Source of the DNA: Allobosea sp. WAO
Lineage (GTDB): Bacteria > Pseudomonadota > Alphaproteobacteria > Rhizobiales > Beijerinckiaceae
Reading direction: 5' to 3'
Assembly (NCBI RefSeq): GCF_001509835.1
Contig: NZ_JXTJ01000011.1
Location: 1-64,000, forward strand
DNA length: 64,000 nucleotides
Shown piece after piece: positions 45,799 to 55,200 of the stretch (positions within the stretch are counted from its first letter, which is position 1; every line of letters begins with the position of its first letter). The position numbers and the translations under genes were made by a program. Under the pieces are notes generated by a model. It saw only the letters and a program-made list of their open reading frames with translations, was not told the DNA's origin and did no database searches.

Positions 45799-46272
45799 AT
45801 GGGACAATTGATCGAAGCCGCCGTCGTGCTCGCCGCCATGGCCGGGCTTTCGTTTGCGGCGGCCCCGGCCATGGCGCAGAGCCGGGCTCCGGCAGGGCGG
45901 CTGACCTGCTCGATCGGAACAGGCTTGGCGCAGGCCGTCGCGACGCAGCGCCCGCTGGAATGTCGTTTCCGTCCGCGCCGTGGTCCGCTCCAGAACTATG
46001 CCGGGGTCATTCGCGGCTTCGCGCTCGATCCCAAATCCGTCGGCCGCAGCCTGATCGCCTGGCACGTCTACGGCCCCTATGCGAGAGCGCCGCTCGGAGT
46101 GCTCAACGGGCGCTATGCGCGGCAGGCCAATGGCGGTCCCGCTTTGGTCGGCAGCATCGACAATGATGTGCGGCTCGAGCCCCGGGCATTGCCGATGCAG
46201 CGCGGCGCCAATGTCGCCCTGGGGGTCACCGAGTTCGAGCTCAACCTGACGCGGGCGCCGCGCAAACGCTGA
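45799..46272 (+). CDS. DUF992-like exported protein
   Basis: A 157-residue protein with a signal peptide (LIEAAVVLAAMAGLSFAA, cleavage after AMA near residue 29) and a DUF992-like region. This has LTCSIGTGLA, LECRFRPRRGP and YAGVIRGFALD with two conserved cysteines that may form a disulfide. The start at ATG 45799 has GGAGAGAG before it; ATG 45784 is an alternative. The function is unknown. The upstream EcfG promoter marks it as a likely stress gene. Confidence 0.8.
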   Translation: MGQLIEAAVVLAAMAGLSFAAAPAMAQSRAPAGRLTCSIGTGLAQAVATQRPLECRFRPRRGPLQNYAGVIRGFALDPKSVGRSLIAWHVYGPYARAPLGVLNGRYARQANGGPALVGSIDNDVRLEPRALPMQRGANVALGVTEFELNLTRAPRKR

Positions 46273-46362
46273 ACGGCGCCGCGATTGCTTACCTTTTGCT
46301 AACCTTGCGCGCGCAATTTGAGTCTAATTCGACGCGTTTCTGCTCGGAAAACGACTCAAATC

Positions 46363-46388
46363 GGAACAAGATCGTCCGAGGGGACGTT
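46363..46388 (+). promoter_or_regulatory. EcfG-type promoter for a single-domain response regulator
   Basis: GGAAC (46363-46367), 17 bases, CGTT (46385-46388), 65 bases before the start at 46454. Confidence 0.78.
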
Positions 46389-46453
46389 CTTCCAGCTCAC
46401 AGGCAGAAACTGCGTGGAGCTGCAGCGTGAAGTTAGAAGGTAACCTGGAGATC

Positions 46454-46813
46454 ATGTCCGATATCCGGATCCTCATCGTCGAGGACGATCCTTTCATTGC
46501 GATGGATATCGAGACGGCCGTCAGCGAGCAACTCGGTGACCGTGCGGAACTCGTGGTCGTGGAATCGCTGTCGCAGGCCAAGATCGCCGCCGACACGCCG
46601 GTTTCCTGCGCGCTTCTCGATATCGACGTGGTCGGGGGCAAGACCTTCGGTATCGCGGCCAGCCTGCGCGCCAAGGGGACGCCGTTTGCCTTCGTCTCCG
46701 GCTCGGCGCCGAGCGACGTGCCTGCCGAACTGCGAGATGTCCGCTTCGTGCGCAAGCCGTTCTCGACCGGCGAGATCGTCCGCTTCGTCTGCAACGCCCT
46801 GAAGGTCGCCTGA
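46454..46813 (+). CDS. Single-domain response regulator
   Basis: A 119-residue receiver domain with no output domain. The acidic pocket is Glu10-Asp11-Asp12, the phosphoacceptor is Asp56 (ALLDIDVVGG), Ser sits in FVSGSAP and Lys in VRKPF. Such proteins can relay or drain phosphate, and in stress systems they modulate HWE/HisKA_2 kinases. Its EcfG promoter and the convergent HisKA_2 kinase next door suggest it belongs to the PhyR pathway. An upstream GTG at 46427 is a less likely start. Confidence 0.9.
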   Translation: MSDIRILIVEDDPFIAMDIETAVSEQLGDRAELVVVESLSQAKIAADTPVSCALLDIDVVGGKTFGIAASLRAKGTPFAFVSGSAPSDVPAELRDVRFVRKPFSTGEIVRFVCNALKVA

Positions 46814-46839
46814 GGCGCCCGCGCCGTTTTCCCGCCCAC

Positions 46840-48231
46840 CTATTCGGGCGTCTCGTCGCCCGCTTCCACCCGCTTCGGAAATGTCAGCGCGATCCGCGTG
46901 CCCGGACGGGCCGCGCCGGCCGTCAACGGACCGGTTTCCATCGTCGCCCGCATGCTGCGCAGCAGGCTCTTGATCACCGACTTGCCGAGGCCGGCGGTCG
47001 CATCCTCAGCGGGCATGCCGACGCCATCATCCTCGATCGCCAGGATGAGGTTGCCCTCCTCCTCATCGCCATTGCTCAGCCGGATCGTGATTTTGCCGGC
47101 GATCCCATCCGGGAAGGCGTGCTTGATGGCGTTCGTGACGAGCTCGTTGATGATCACGACGAAGGAGACTGCGTCGCGCCCCGGAAGGCGGATCGGCTCC
47201 ATGGCGAGCTCGATGGTGATCGGCCGGCCTTCGGCCTGCTTGCCGATCTCGGCCAGCAGATCCTCCATATAGGGCCGGGCATCGATCTCGTCCGCCTCGA
47301 TGTCGAGGCGCAGGCGCCGCTGCCCGGCGGCGATCGCCTGGATGCGTGACTGGGCCTGGGCGAGCGCCTGCTTCACCAGGGGCTCGCGCGCCTGCCGGCT
47401 CTGGACGCTGAGCAGCGCCGAGACCATGGCGAGGTTGTTGCCGACCCGGTGATTGACGTCCCGCAGCAGCGCTTCGATGCGCAAGCGTTCGTTCTCGAGC
47501 TGCTCGGTGCGCTCGGCGACGCGGTGTTCCAGCTCGAGGTTCGAACTGGACAGGAAGATGTTGCGCCGGCCGCGGCTGCGGAACTGCAGCCAGGCGACGA
47601 AGCTCAGACCTGCAAGGGCGACGAGGATGCCGATGCTGGCGAAGATGCGCCGGCGCGTCTCGCGGCGGCTGCGCTCGCGCAGCAGGCGGTTCTCCTCGGC
47701 CTGGATCGCGCCGGCCGTGTCGCGCAGCTCCTGCATCAGGCGGTTGCCATCGCCCTGCCGCAGCGCCGCGAGCGCTTCTTCACGCTTGCCCTCGCGCACC
47801 AAGGCAACGGTGCCGTTCATTTCGGCGAGTTTGCGCTGCGCGAGGTCGCGGGCCTGGCGGACACGCATGATCTGGGCCGGGTTGTCGGCGACCATCCGCT
47901 CGAGCACGTCGAGCTCGGGCAGGACATTGAAGCGCGATTCGTTATAGGGCGCGAGATAGGCTTCGTCCCCGGTCAGCAGGAAGCCGCGCTGACCGGTCTC
48001 GGCATCGAGCAGATTGCCGAGGAAATTCTCGCTGCGCTCGCGGACATCGATCGATTTCGAGACCAGCCGAGAGGCTTCGATCGCCTGGAAATTGATCCAG
48101 GCCGCGATCAGCACGGCGATCGCTACGACGCCGATCGCGATCGCAGCCGAGGAGACCCTGCGCAGTCTCGCCGCGAAGGCGGGCCAATCCGGCGTCAGCC
48201 AGTGTGGACGGGTAGGCACCTGGGCGTTCAT
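46840..48231 (-). CDS. CHASE3-domain HisKA_2 sensor histidine kinase
   Basis: A 463-residue membrane kinase. Transmembrane segments are near residues 28-46 and 197-214, with a CHASE3 periplasmic domain between (NLLDAETGQRGFLLTGDE). A coiled coil follows, then the HisKA_2 phosphoacceptor His261 in RDVNHRVGNNLAMV. The ATPase domain is intact: N-box NELVTNAIKHAFPDG and G-box DDGVGM. It is a plausible activating kinase for the general stress pathway, convergent with the single-domain regulator. No EcfG promoter was found before it. Confidence 0.9.
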   Translation of the reverse strand: MNAQVPTRPHWLTPDWPAFAARLRRVSSAAIAIGVVAIAVLIAAWINFQAIEASRLVSKSIDVRERSENFLGNLLDAETGQRGFLLTGDEAYLAPYNESRFNVLPELDVLERMVADNPAQIMRVRQARDLAQRKLAEMNGTVALVREGKREEALAALRQGDGNRLMQELRDTAGAIQAEENRLLRERSRRETRRRIFASIGILVALAGLSFVAWLQFRSRGRRNIFLSSSNLELEHRVAERTEQLENERLRIEALLRDVNHRVGNNLAMVSALLSVQSRQAREPLVKQALAQAQSRIQAIAAGQRRLRLDIEADEIDARPYMEDLLAEIGKQAEGRPITIELAMEPIRLPGRDAVSFVVIINELVTNAIKHAFPDGIAGKITIRLSNGDEEEGNLILAIEDDGVGMPAEDATAGLGKSVIKSLLRSMRATMETGPLTAGAARPGTRIALTFPKRVEAGDETPE

Positions 48232-48355
48232 CGAGCCTTGAATAGATGCAAGCGTGTCATAGCCCTATGTAAAAAGACAGGTCGCGTCCATGCGTGGCAG
48301 CCGTTCGCATCTGGCGGCCGGCTGTGCACGGATAAGGAATCTGCTGCTTTTCGGG

Positions 48356-48778
48356 CTATTTTTCCTCCTCGCCCTCCCGGCCCTGGGCCAACTGGCGACC
48401 GAGCAGGAGGCCGAGCAGGACGACGCCGCCGACGATGCCGGCCTTCCAGCCGATCTTGCCGCTGCCGACGAGCGTTGCTGCGACGGGAGCGGCTGCCATC
48501 GCCGCTTCGAGGCGCCGGCTCGGCCGGCGGCGACTTTTGACATAAGCCCCGATGCCGAAGGCGAGTAGCGCGGTTACCAGAAGCCCGCCAGCGATCCAGA
48601 GGCTGGCCGCGATCCGGCCGTACGCTATGGCGAGCCAAGTATGCAGCGCGTCGAGGCCGTAGCCGACGGCGCAGACCACGAGCAGCAGCCCGACCAGGTA
48701 AAGTCCGTAAACGGTCGCATTGCGGCGCACCGCGCTGCCGACCTCGCTCGTGAGCAGAGCCGTCAACCCCCCAAGCAT
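48356..48778 (-). CDS. Phage-holin-family / Actinobacterial-type membrane protein
   Basis: A 140-residue protein with about three hydrophobic segments (near 22-43, 57-80 and 105-127) separated by a basic loop (KSRRRPSRR). It resembles the holin-like superfamily III proteins often found beside DUF883 genes in alphaproteobacteria. It follows the DUF883 gene by four bases and should be co-transcribed from the upstream EcfG promoter. A role in membrane stress is inferred. Confidence 0.72.
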   Translation of the reverse strand: MLGGLTALLTSEVGSAVRRNATVYGLYLVGLLLVVCAVGYGLDALHTWLAIAYGRIAASLWIAGGLLVTALLAFGIGAYVKSRRRPSRRLEAAMAAAPVAATLVGSGKIGWKAGIVGGVVLLGLLLGRQLAQGREGEEEK

Positions 48779-48782
48779 GGGC

Positions 48783-49148
48783 TCAGCGTGCCGAAAGGAA
48801 GCCGACGAACAGCCCGACCGCGGCCGCCAGGCCGAGCGCGCGCAGCGGCCGCTCCTGGATCTCGCGGATGATGAGTTCCTGCAGGTCGCCGGCCTGCTCG
48901 CGGGCGACTTCCGTCATCTTGTCGGTGTCGACCCCGACGGATTTGAGCTTGCTGCTGACGGTCGCTGCCAGATCCTCGGCGCCGCGCGCCAAGCTGTCCT
49001 CGATCTCGCCGGCCTCGTCGCGCAGCCGGCGTCCGGTCGCCTTGCCCCGGCCGGCGATCTCCTCGGAGCTCTCGGCGATCTCCTCCTTGGCGCGCCTCAC
49101 CGAGGCGGCGGCCTGACGCTTGGCGGAAGTGGTGGTGGCGGCCATCAA
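48783..49148 (-). CDS. DUF883-family (ElaB/YqjD-like) membrane-anchored protein
   Basis: A 121-residue protein with a long charged helical part and a hydrophobic C-terminal segment (LGLAAAVGLFVGFL) ending in a basic residue, the ElaB/YqjD layout. YqjD of E. coli tethers ribosomes to the membrane in stationary phase. An exact EcfG promoter at 49235-49211 suggests stress induction. It is the first gene of a two-gene unit with the holin-like protein. Confidence 0.85.
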   Translation of the reverse strand: MMAATTTSAKRQAAASVRRAKEEIAESSEEIAGRGKATGRRLRDEAGEIEDSLARGAEDLAATVSSKLKSVGVDTDKMTEVAREQAGDLQELIIREIQERPLRALGLAAAVGLFVGFLSAR

Positions 49149-49210
49149 ACAGCTCCTTCGGTGACGGATATTACTTGCGATGCCGTGCAGACGGCGCAGC
49201 TCGAATTTTC

Positions 49211-49235
49211 AACGCGCCAGCGCGCCAGCGGTTCC
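49211..49235 (-). promoter_or_regulatory. EcfG-type promoter of the DUF883 operon
   Basis: On the minus strand GGAAC (49235-49231), 16 bases, CGTT (49214-49211), 62 bases before the DUF883 start. Confidence 0.8.
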
Positions 49236-49398
49236 CGTACGCTTTCCTCGCGGTCGCGCGGAGGTTGTGACGGTAGCGCACGAATTCCGCGCGCGCCACG
49301 AGGGCGATGGGCAGGAGCGGCCCTGAGCGCGGCGCCGCTCGCTAGATCGGCTTTACGCGATGATCGGACATGCCCGCCAGAGGCGAAGCTGTGCGGGT

Positions 49399-50031
49399 TC
49401 ACGCCGCGAAGTCCCGGCCGAGCTCGATGCCGAGCAGGCGTTCGACCGAGCTGAGTCCGATCTCGATCTGGAGAGGCTCGTCGATTTCCTCGGCGCTCAA
49501 ACACCCTTCCAGCCAAAGCCCGTCCATGATCGCGTTCAGAGCGATGCTGAGATGATGCAGCTCCTCCGCGGAGGCACGGACATTGTTCAAGGCGAGCACG
49601 CCTGCGATGAGGCTGCGGCCCGCGGCGCGATAGGCGACATATTGCGTCCGGTGAATCTCCCTGAAGCGCTCGTTGATGTGCACCTGGCTGATGAAGGTTG
49701 CCCATAGCGAGAGAATCCGGGGCGCTGCGACCGGGCCGCTGATGCTGGCGATGACGAAGCGCCGCAGCTTCTCGCTGGGCGAACCGTCGCCCGCCGCAAC
49801 CGCGAGCGGTGGCCCGGTGATGATCGCGATGGTCCGGCTGTAGGCTTCCGCGATCAGGTTCTCTTTCGAAGCGAAGTGATGCCGGATCAGGCCGTTGCTG
49901 ACGCCTGCCTTGGCCGCGACCGCGCGCACGCTCGTGCCCTGGATGCCGAGCTCGACAATGCAGTCCATCGTGGCTTCGATCAGGTCGGTGCGCCTGTCGA
50001 AATCGGGGGCTCGCCTGAAGGAAGTCGTCAC
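49399..50031 (-). CDS. TetR-family regulator (BetI-like)
   Basis: A 210-residue regulator with the N-terminal helix-turn-helix (SVRAVAAKAGVSNGLIRHHFASKENL) of the BetI group and a C-terminal ligand domain. The start is read as GTG 50031, with GAGG just before it; an upstream ATG at 50076 lies in the operator region. It is divergent from the flavin-dependent amine dehydrogenase gene and a perfect palindrome lies between them, so it probably represses that gene and itself. Confidence 0.87.
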   Translation of the reverse strand: MTTSFRRAPDFDRRTDLIEATMDCIVELGIQGTSVRAVAAKAGVSNGLIRHHFASKENLIAEAYSRTIAIITGPPLAVAAGDGSPSEKLRRFVIASISGPVAAPRILSLWATFISQVHINERFREIHRTQYVAYRAAGRSLIAGVLALNNVRASAEELHHLSIALNAIMDGLWLEGCLSAEEIDEPLQIEIGLSSVERLLGIELGRDFAA

Positions 50032-50061
50032 GTCGCCTCGTCCGAATTGTACCAAAGCCAG

Positions 50062-50098
50062 ACTATGCACTTGCATAGTATATATACGATCGCATAGT
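50062..50098. promoter_or_regulatory. TetR operator: perfect palindrome plus extra half-site
   Basis: ACTATGCA (50062-50069) and TGCATAGT (50072-50079) form a perfect 8-base-arm palindrome with a 2-base centre. A further half-site GCATAGT is at 50092-50098. The region is AT-rich and overlaps the likely promoters of both divergent genes, as expected for a TetR repressor. Confidence 0.75.
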
Positions 50099-50158
50099 GA
50101 CCGCCAGACGGGCACCCGGCGACCGTTGGTGCCATCCCCATCACCTCAGCGAGACTGC

Positions 50159-52210
50159 ATGCGCGACCCCCGCTACGATATCCTGTTCGAACCGGTCACG
50201 ATCGGCCCGGTCACGACGCGCAATCGCTTCTATCAGGTCCCGCACTGCTCCGGCATGGGGCACCGCTATGCGCGTTCGGATGCTCACATGCGCGCCATGA
50301 AGGCCGAAGGCGGCTGGGGCGTGGTTTCGACGCAGGAAACCGAGATCCACCCTTCCTCCGACCTGACGCCCTCCAATCAGGGCCGGATCTGGGACGGCGC
50401 CGATGTGCGCGTGTTCAGGGAGGCTACGGACCTGATCCATGAACGCGGCAGCCTGGCGGCCGTCCAGCTCGTCCATAATGGCCTGCACACTGCCAACCGG
50501 CTCTCGCGCATCGCCCCTTTCGCCCCGTCCGACGCTGTCGTCGACCTCGATGATCCCGTCCAGGCGCGCGGCATGGACAAGGCGGATATCCGCGAGTTCA
50601 GGCGCTGGCACCGCGATGCCGCGATCCGCGCACGCGAGGCGGGTTTCGACATCGTCTACGTCTATGCCGGCCACGACATGACGCTGCTAATGCATTTCCT
50701 CCTGTCGCGTCACAATCATCGCACCGACGAATACGGCGGATCGCTGGAGAACCGTCTGCGGCTCTTTCGTGAGGTGCTGGCCGATACCCGCGATGCGATC
50801 GGCGATCGCTGCGCGCTGGCGATCCGCTTCGCCGTCGATGAACTGATGGGCGCGGCCGGCATCGAGCGCGACGGCGAAGGGCGGGACATCGTGGCGGCGC
50901 TCGCCGAGGAGCCGGACCTCTGGGACGTGAACCTGTCCGACTGGTCCAATGACAGCCAGTCCGCCCGGTTCTCGCAGGAAGGCTATCAGGAGGACTACAC
51001 CCGCTTCGTCAAGCAGGTCACGACCAAGCCGGTCGTCGGCGTCGGCCGCTACACCTCGCCCGACACGATGGTCCGTGTGATCCGGCAGGGGCATCTCGAC
51101 CTGATCGGCGCCGCCAGGCCGTCCATTGCCGATCCGTTCCTGCCCCTCAAGATCCAGCAGGGCCGCATCGACGAGATCAGGGAATGCATCGGCTGCAATA
51201 TCTGCGTCGCGGGCGACAACATCGTGGCGCCGATGCGGTGCACCCAGAACCCGACGATCGGCGAGGAATGGCGCAAGGGCTGGCATCCCGAGAAGGTTCC
51301 GGCACTGGCTGGTCCGGCGACGGCTCTGGTCGTCGGCGGTGGGCCCGCCGGGCTCGAGGCCGCCCGCGCCCTGGCGCAGCGTGGTGCCTCGGTGATCATC
51401 GCCGAGGCCGGAGCCGAATGGGGTGGGCGCGTCTCCCGTGAGAGCCGGCTTCCCGGGCTCTCCAGCTGGGCGAGGGTGAGAGATTGGCGCCTTGGCCAGC
51501 TTCGGACTGCAGCCAATGTCGAGATGTACCTTTCAAGCCCGCTGACGGCCGAAGACATCCTCTCCTATGGTGCCGAGCACGTCGCGATCGCCGTGGGAGC
51601 GAGATGGCGGGAGGACGGCGTCGGCCGGGTTCACCGCTTGCCGCTTTCGTTCCTCGGGAATGGCAAGACCGCCGGGGTCGACCTGCTCCTGGACGAGGGA
51701 AGCTCTGCCGCCGGGCCGGGGCCCGTGGTGATCTATGACGATGATCGCTACTACATGGGCAGCGCCCTGGCCGAGCAGCTGGCGTCTGCGGGCATCGACA
51801 CGACCTATGTCACGCCGGCACCGCTGGTGGCGGCCTGGACGGTGAACACGCTCGAACAGGCCCGGATCCATCGGCGCTTGCTGGAGCTGGGCGTGAAGAT
51901 CCGGCTGCTGTCCGCCCTCGCCGATCGCGCCGCCGATACCGTGACGATCCGCTGCGTCTACTCGGGCACTGCCGAGGTCATTCTCTGCGACGTGCTCGTG
52001 CCGGTCACCGCGCGTCTCCCCTCAAGCGAGCTGTGGACCACGCTGCAGGCCCGCCAGGAGGAATGGCTGGACAGCGGGCTGACCCGCGTCGAGAGGATCG
52101 GCGACTGCCTGGCGCCGGGCACGATCGCCGCGGCCAATTACAGCGGCCACCTCTTCGCCAGGAGCCTGGGGGTGCTGGAGGAAGCGGAAAGCGCCGACGC
52201 CTTCCGGTAA
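50159..52210 (+). CDS. Trimethylamine-dehydrogenase-family FMN/4Fe-4S amine dehydrogenase
   Basis: A 683-residue flavoprotein like trimethylamine dehydrogenase (TMADH). Cys30 in FYQVPHCSG matches the Cys that links FMN covalently. The TMADH tyrosine/histidine pair is kept in VYAGHD. The 4Fe-4S ligands are Cys343, 346, 349 and 361 (CIGCNIC). A Rossmann motif VVGGGPAGLEAA lies near residue 392. Position 60, Tyr in TMADH and part of the substrate bowl, is Glu here, so trimethylamine itself is probably not the substrate. Dimethylamine, histamine or dimethylglycine-type amines are candidates. Controlled by the divergent TetR gene. Confidence 0.86.
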   Translation: MRDPRYDILFEPVTIGPVTTRNRFYQVPHCSGMGHRYARSDAHMRAMKAEGGWGVVSTQETEIHPSSDLTPSNQGRIWDGADVRVFREATDLIHERGSLAAVQLVHNGLHTANRLSRIAPFAPSDAVVDLDDPVQARGMDKADIREFRRWHRDAAIRAREAGFDIVYVYAGHDMTLLMHFLLSRHNHRTDEYGGSLENRLRLFREVLADTRDAIGDRCALAIRFAVDELMGAAGIERDGEGRDIVAALAEEPDLWDVNLSDWSNDSQSARFSQEGYQEDYTRFVKQVTTKPVVGVGRYTSPDTMVRVIRQGHLDLIGAARPSIADPFLPLKIQQGRIDEIRECIGCNICVAGDNIVAPMRCTQNPTIGEEWRKGWHPEKVPALAGPATALVVGGGPAGLEAARALAQRGASVIIAEAGAEWGGRVSRESRLPGLSSWARVRDWRLGQLRTAANVEMYLSSPLTAEDILSYGAEHVAIAVGARWREDGVGRVHRLPLSFLGNGKTAGVDLLLDEGSSAAGPGPVVIYDDDRYYMGSALAEQLASAGIDTTYVTPAPLVAAWTVNTLEQARIHRRLLELGVKIRLLSALADRAADTVTIRCVYSGTAEVILCDVLVPVTARLPSSELWTTLQARQEEWLDSGLTRVERIGDCLAPGTIAAANYSGHLFARSLGVLEEAESADAFR

Positions 52211-52236
52211 TCCCGTGGCGCCGCGCTTGTGACTTT

Positions 52237-52280
52237 GCGCACTGGGCTCGAAACCGGATTGGGTTTGGAGCCTAGTGCGC
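52237..52280. terminator. Long hairpin between convergent genes
   Basis: GCGCACTGGGCTC (52237-52249) pairs with GAGCCTAGTGCGC (52268-52280) with one G-T wobble, and inner AAACC/GGTTT extend the stem to nearly 18 pairs around a 6-base loop. It sits at the end of the amine dehydrogenase gene and overlaps the last codons and stop of polA. It is a likely bidirectional terminator, although no T-run follows. Confidence 0.6.
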
Positions 52281-55200
52281 CTCGTCCCAGTTCGTCGCCG
52301 CCCTGGCATCGACCACCAGCGGCACCTTGAGCTGCACCGCCGGATGCGGCGCCTCGACCATGACCTTGCGGATCACCGGCAGCGCCGCCTCGACCTGGGC
52401 CTCCGGCACCTCGAAGACCAGTTCGTCATGGACCTGCAGCAGCATGCGGGCGTCGAGCTTGGCTTCGGCCAGCGCCCCGTCCATGCGTACCATCGCCCGG
52501 CGGATGATGTCGGCGGCCGAGCCCTGGATCGGCGCATTGATCGCCTGGCGCTCGACGAAGGCACGCTCTGACGGGTTCTTCGAGGCGACCGCCGGGAAAT
52601 GGCAGACGCGGCCGAAGATCGTCGTCACCTGTCCGCTCGCCCGGACCGTGGTCTTGGCTTGGTCCATATAGTCGCGGATGCCGGGGAAGCGCTCGAAATA
52701 CTTGCGGATATAGGCGCTGGCCTCTTCGCGGGAGATGCCGAGCTGGTTGGCGAGGCCGAAGGCCGAGATGCCGTAGATGATGCCGAAATTGATCGCCTTG
52801 GCGCGGCGGCGGACCTCGCTTGGCATGCCTTCGACCGGCACGCCGAACATCTCCGAAGCCGTCATCGCATGGATGTCGACGCCATCCGCGAAGGCCTGCC
52901 GGAGCTGCGGGATGTCGGCGATATGGGCGAGGATGCGCAGTTCGATCTGGCTGTAGTCGGCCGAGATCAGCTTGTTGCCCTTCTCGGCGACGAAGGCTGT
53001 CCTGATCTTGCGGCCGGCCTCGGTGCGGATCGGGATGTTCTGCAGGTTCGGCTCGGAAGAGGAGAGCCGGCCGGTGGTGGTCGCGGCCAGGGCGTAGGAC
53101 GTATGGACCCGGTGGGTCTGCGGATTCACATAGGTCGGCAGCGAGTCGGTATAGGTCGATTTCAGCTTGGCGAGCTGGCGCCAGTCGAGAATCTTCGCCG
53201 GCAATTCATGGCCCTGCTCGGCGAGGTCCTCGAGCACGCCGGCACCGGTCGCCCATTGCCCGGTCGCGGTCTTCTGCGCGCCGGGCAGGCCCATCTTGCC
53301 GAACAGGATGTCGCCGAGCTGCTTGGGGCTGCCGATCGTGAACTTCTCGCCGGCGAGCGTGTGGATCTCGTCCTCCAGCCGCGCCAGCGACTGGGCGAAA
53401 TCGCCCGAGAGCCGCGACAGGATCTGGCGGTCGATGGCGATGCCGCGCTGCTCCATCGCGGCCAGAACCTGGACGAGCGGCCGTTCCAGAACCTCGTAGA
53501 CGGCGGTCTTGCCCTCGGCGGCGAGGCGCGGCTTCAGCGCCCGCCAGAGCCGCAGCGTGATGTCGGCATCCTCGGCGGCATAGGAGGTCGCCTTCTCGAT
53601 ATCGATCTTGTCGAAGGTGACCTGCGCCTTGCCGGTACCGGCGACCTCCGAATACGGGATCGTCTTGTGGCCGAGATGCAGCTCCGAGAGCCGGTCCATG
53701 CCGTGATTGTTCTTCCCGGCATCGAGCGCGTACGAGATGAGCATCGTGTCCTCGATCGGCGCGACGGCAAGGCCGTGGCGGGCGAGCACGAGCAGGTCGT
53801 ATTTCAGGTTCTGGCCGATCTTCAGCACGCCGGGATCGGCGAGCAGCGGCCTCAGCGCCTCGATCGCGACGGCGAGCGGGATCTGGCCTTCGACCATGCC
53901 GCCGCCGAACAGGTCGGCGCCGCCGCGATGCTGCAGCGGCACATAGCAGGCCTTGCCGGGCGCGACGGCGAGCGAGAAACCGACGAGGTCGGCCTGCATG
54001 GCGTCGAGCGAATTGGTCTCGGTGTCGAGCGCGACCTGGCCCGCCTCATAGGCCCAGCCGATCCAGCGCGTCAGATCGGCGATCGAGCGCACGCATTCAT
54101 AGACCGAGCGGTCGACCTTGAGCTGGATCGCCTCGTCCTTGCGTGCCGCGGCGAGATCGGTGGGCTTCAGCCAGCCATCGGCGGCCGGAGGCGCCGGGCT
54201 CGCAGCCGCTGCCGTGGCGGGCGCTGCACCGCCCGTTCCGGCGACCGGCGGGACGACGGAATCCGCTCCGGCGTAGAGCGAAAGCAGCTCGGCGGCGCGC
54301 GCTCCGCCCGGGGCGAGCGCCGGGTCGGCCTCGACAGCGGCGACATCCGCCTCATAGGCCTCGGCGGCGCGCTTGGTGATGGTCGTGAATTCCATCGCCT
54401 TGAGGAAGGCGATCAGCTTGCCGGGCTCGGGCTGGGCCAGCGTCAGGTCGCAGAGCGGCGTCTCGACGGCGACGTCGTCGACGAGCGTCACCAGCTTGTG
54501 CGAGATGCGGACCTTCTCGACGATCTCGGGATTGGTCAGGGTCTCCCGGCGCTTCGGCTGCTTGATCTCGCCTGCACGGGCCAGTAGCGTTTCGAGATCG
54601 CCATATTCGCCGATCAGCTGTGCGGCGGTCTTGATGCCGATGCCGGGCGCGCCCGGGACATTGTCGGTTGCGTCGCCGGCGAGTGCCTGCACGTCGGTGA
54701 CCTTGTCGGGCGTGACGCCGAAATACTCGACGACCTCGGGCTCGCCGATCCGCCGCTCGGCGCGGAAGCCCGCGCCCTTCTTGGCGTCGCCCGAGGCCGG
54801 GTCGTACATGGCGACGCCCGGCCGCACGAGCTGCATCAGGTCCTTGTCGGCCGAGACGATCAGCACGTCGGCGCCGGCTTCGCGCGCCTGCTTCGCATAG
54901 GTCGCGATCAGGTCGTCGGCCTCGTAGACATCCTGCTCGACCGGGATCAGCCCGAAGGCACGGACCGCCTCGCGCATCAGCGGAAATTGCGGGATCAGGT
55001 CTGGCGGCGGGTCGGAGCGGTTGCCCTTATAGGCGGGGTAGATCTGCTTGCGGAACGAGTTCTCGCTCTTGTCGAAGACGATGGCGAGATGGGTCGGCCT
55101 GACGCCGAGCACACCCTCGCGGACGAACTGGAAGAGCTTCGTCGCGAACAGCCGAACCGCGCCGGACGGCAGCCCGTCCGAGCGGGCATTGTATTTCCGG

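Noticed and set aside
52599..54587. Plus-strand open frame of over 600 codons opposite polA
   Set aside because: polA on the other strand is unambiguous; the frame is a shadow.
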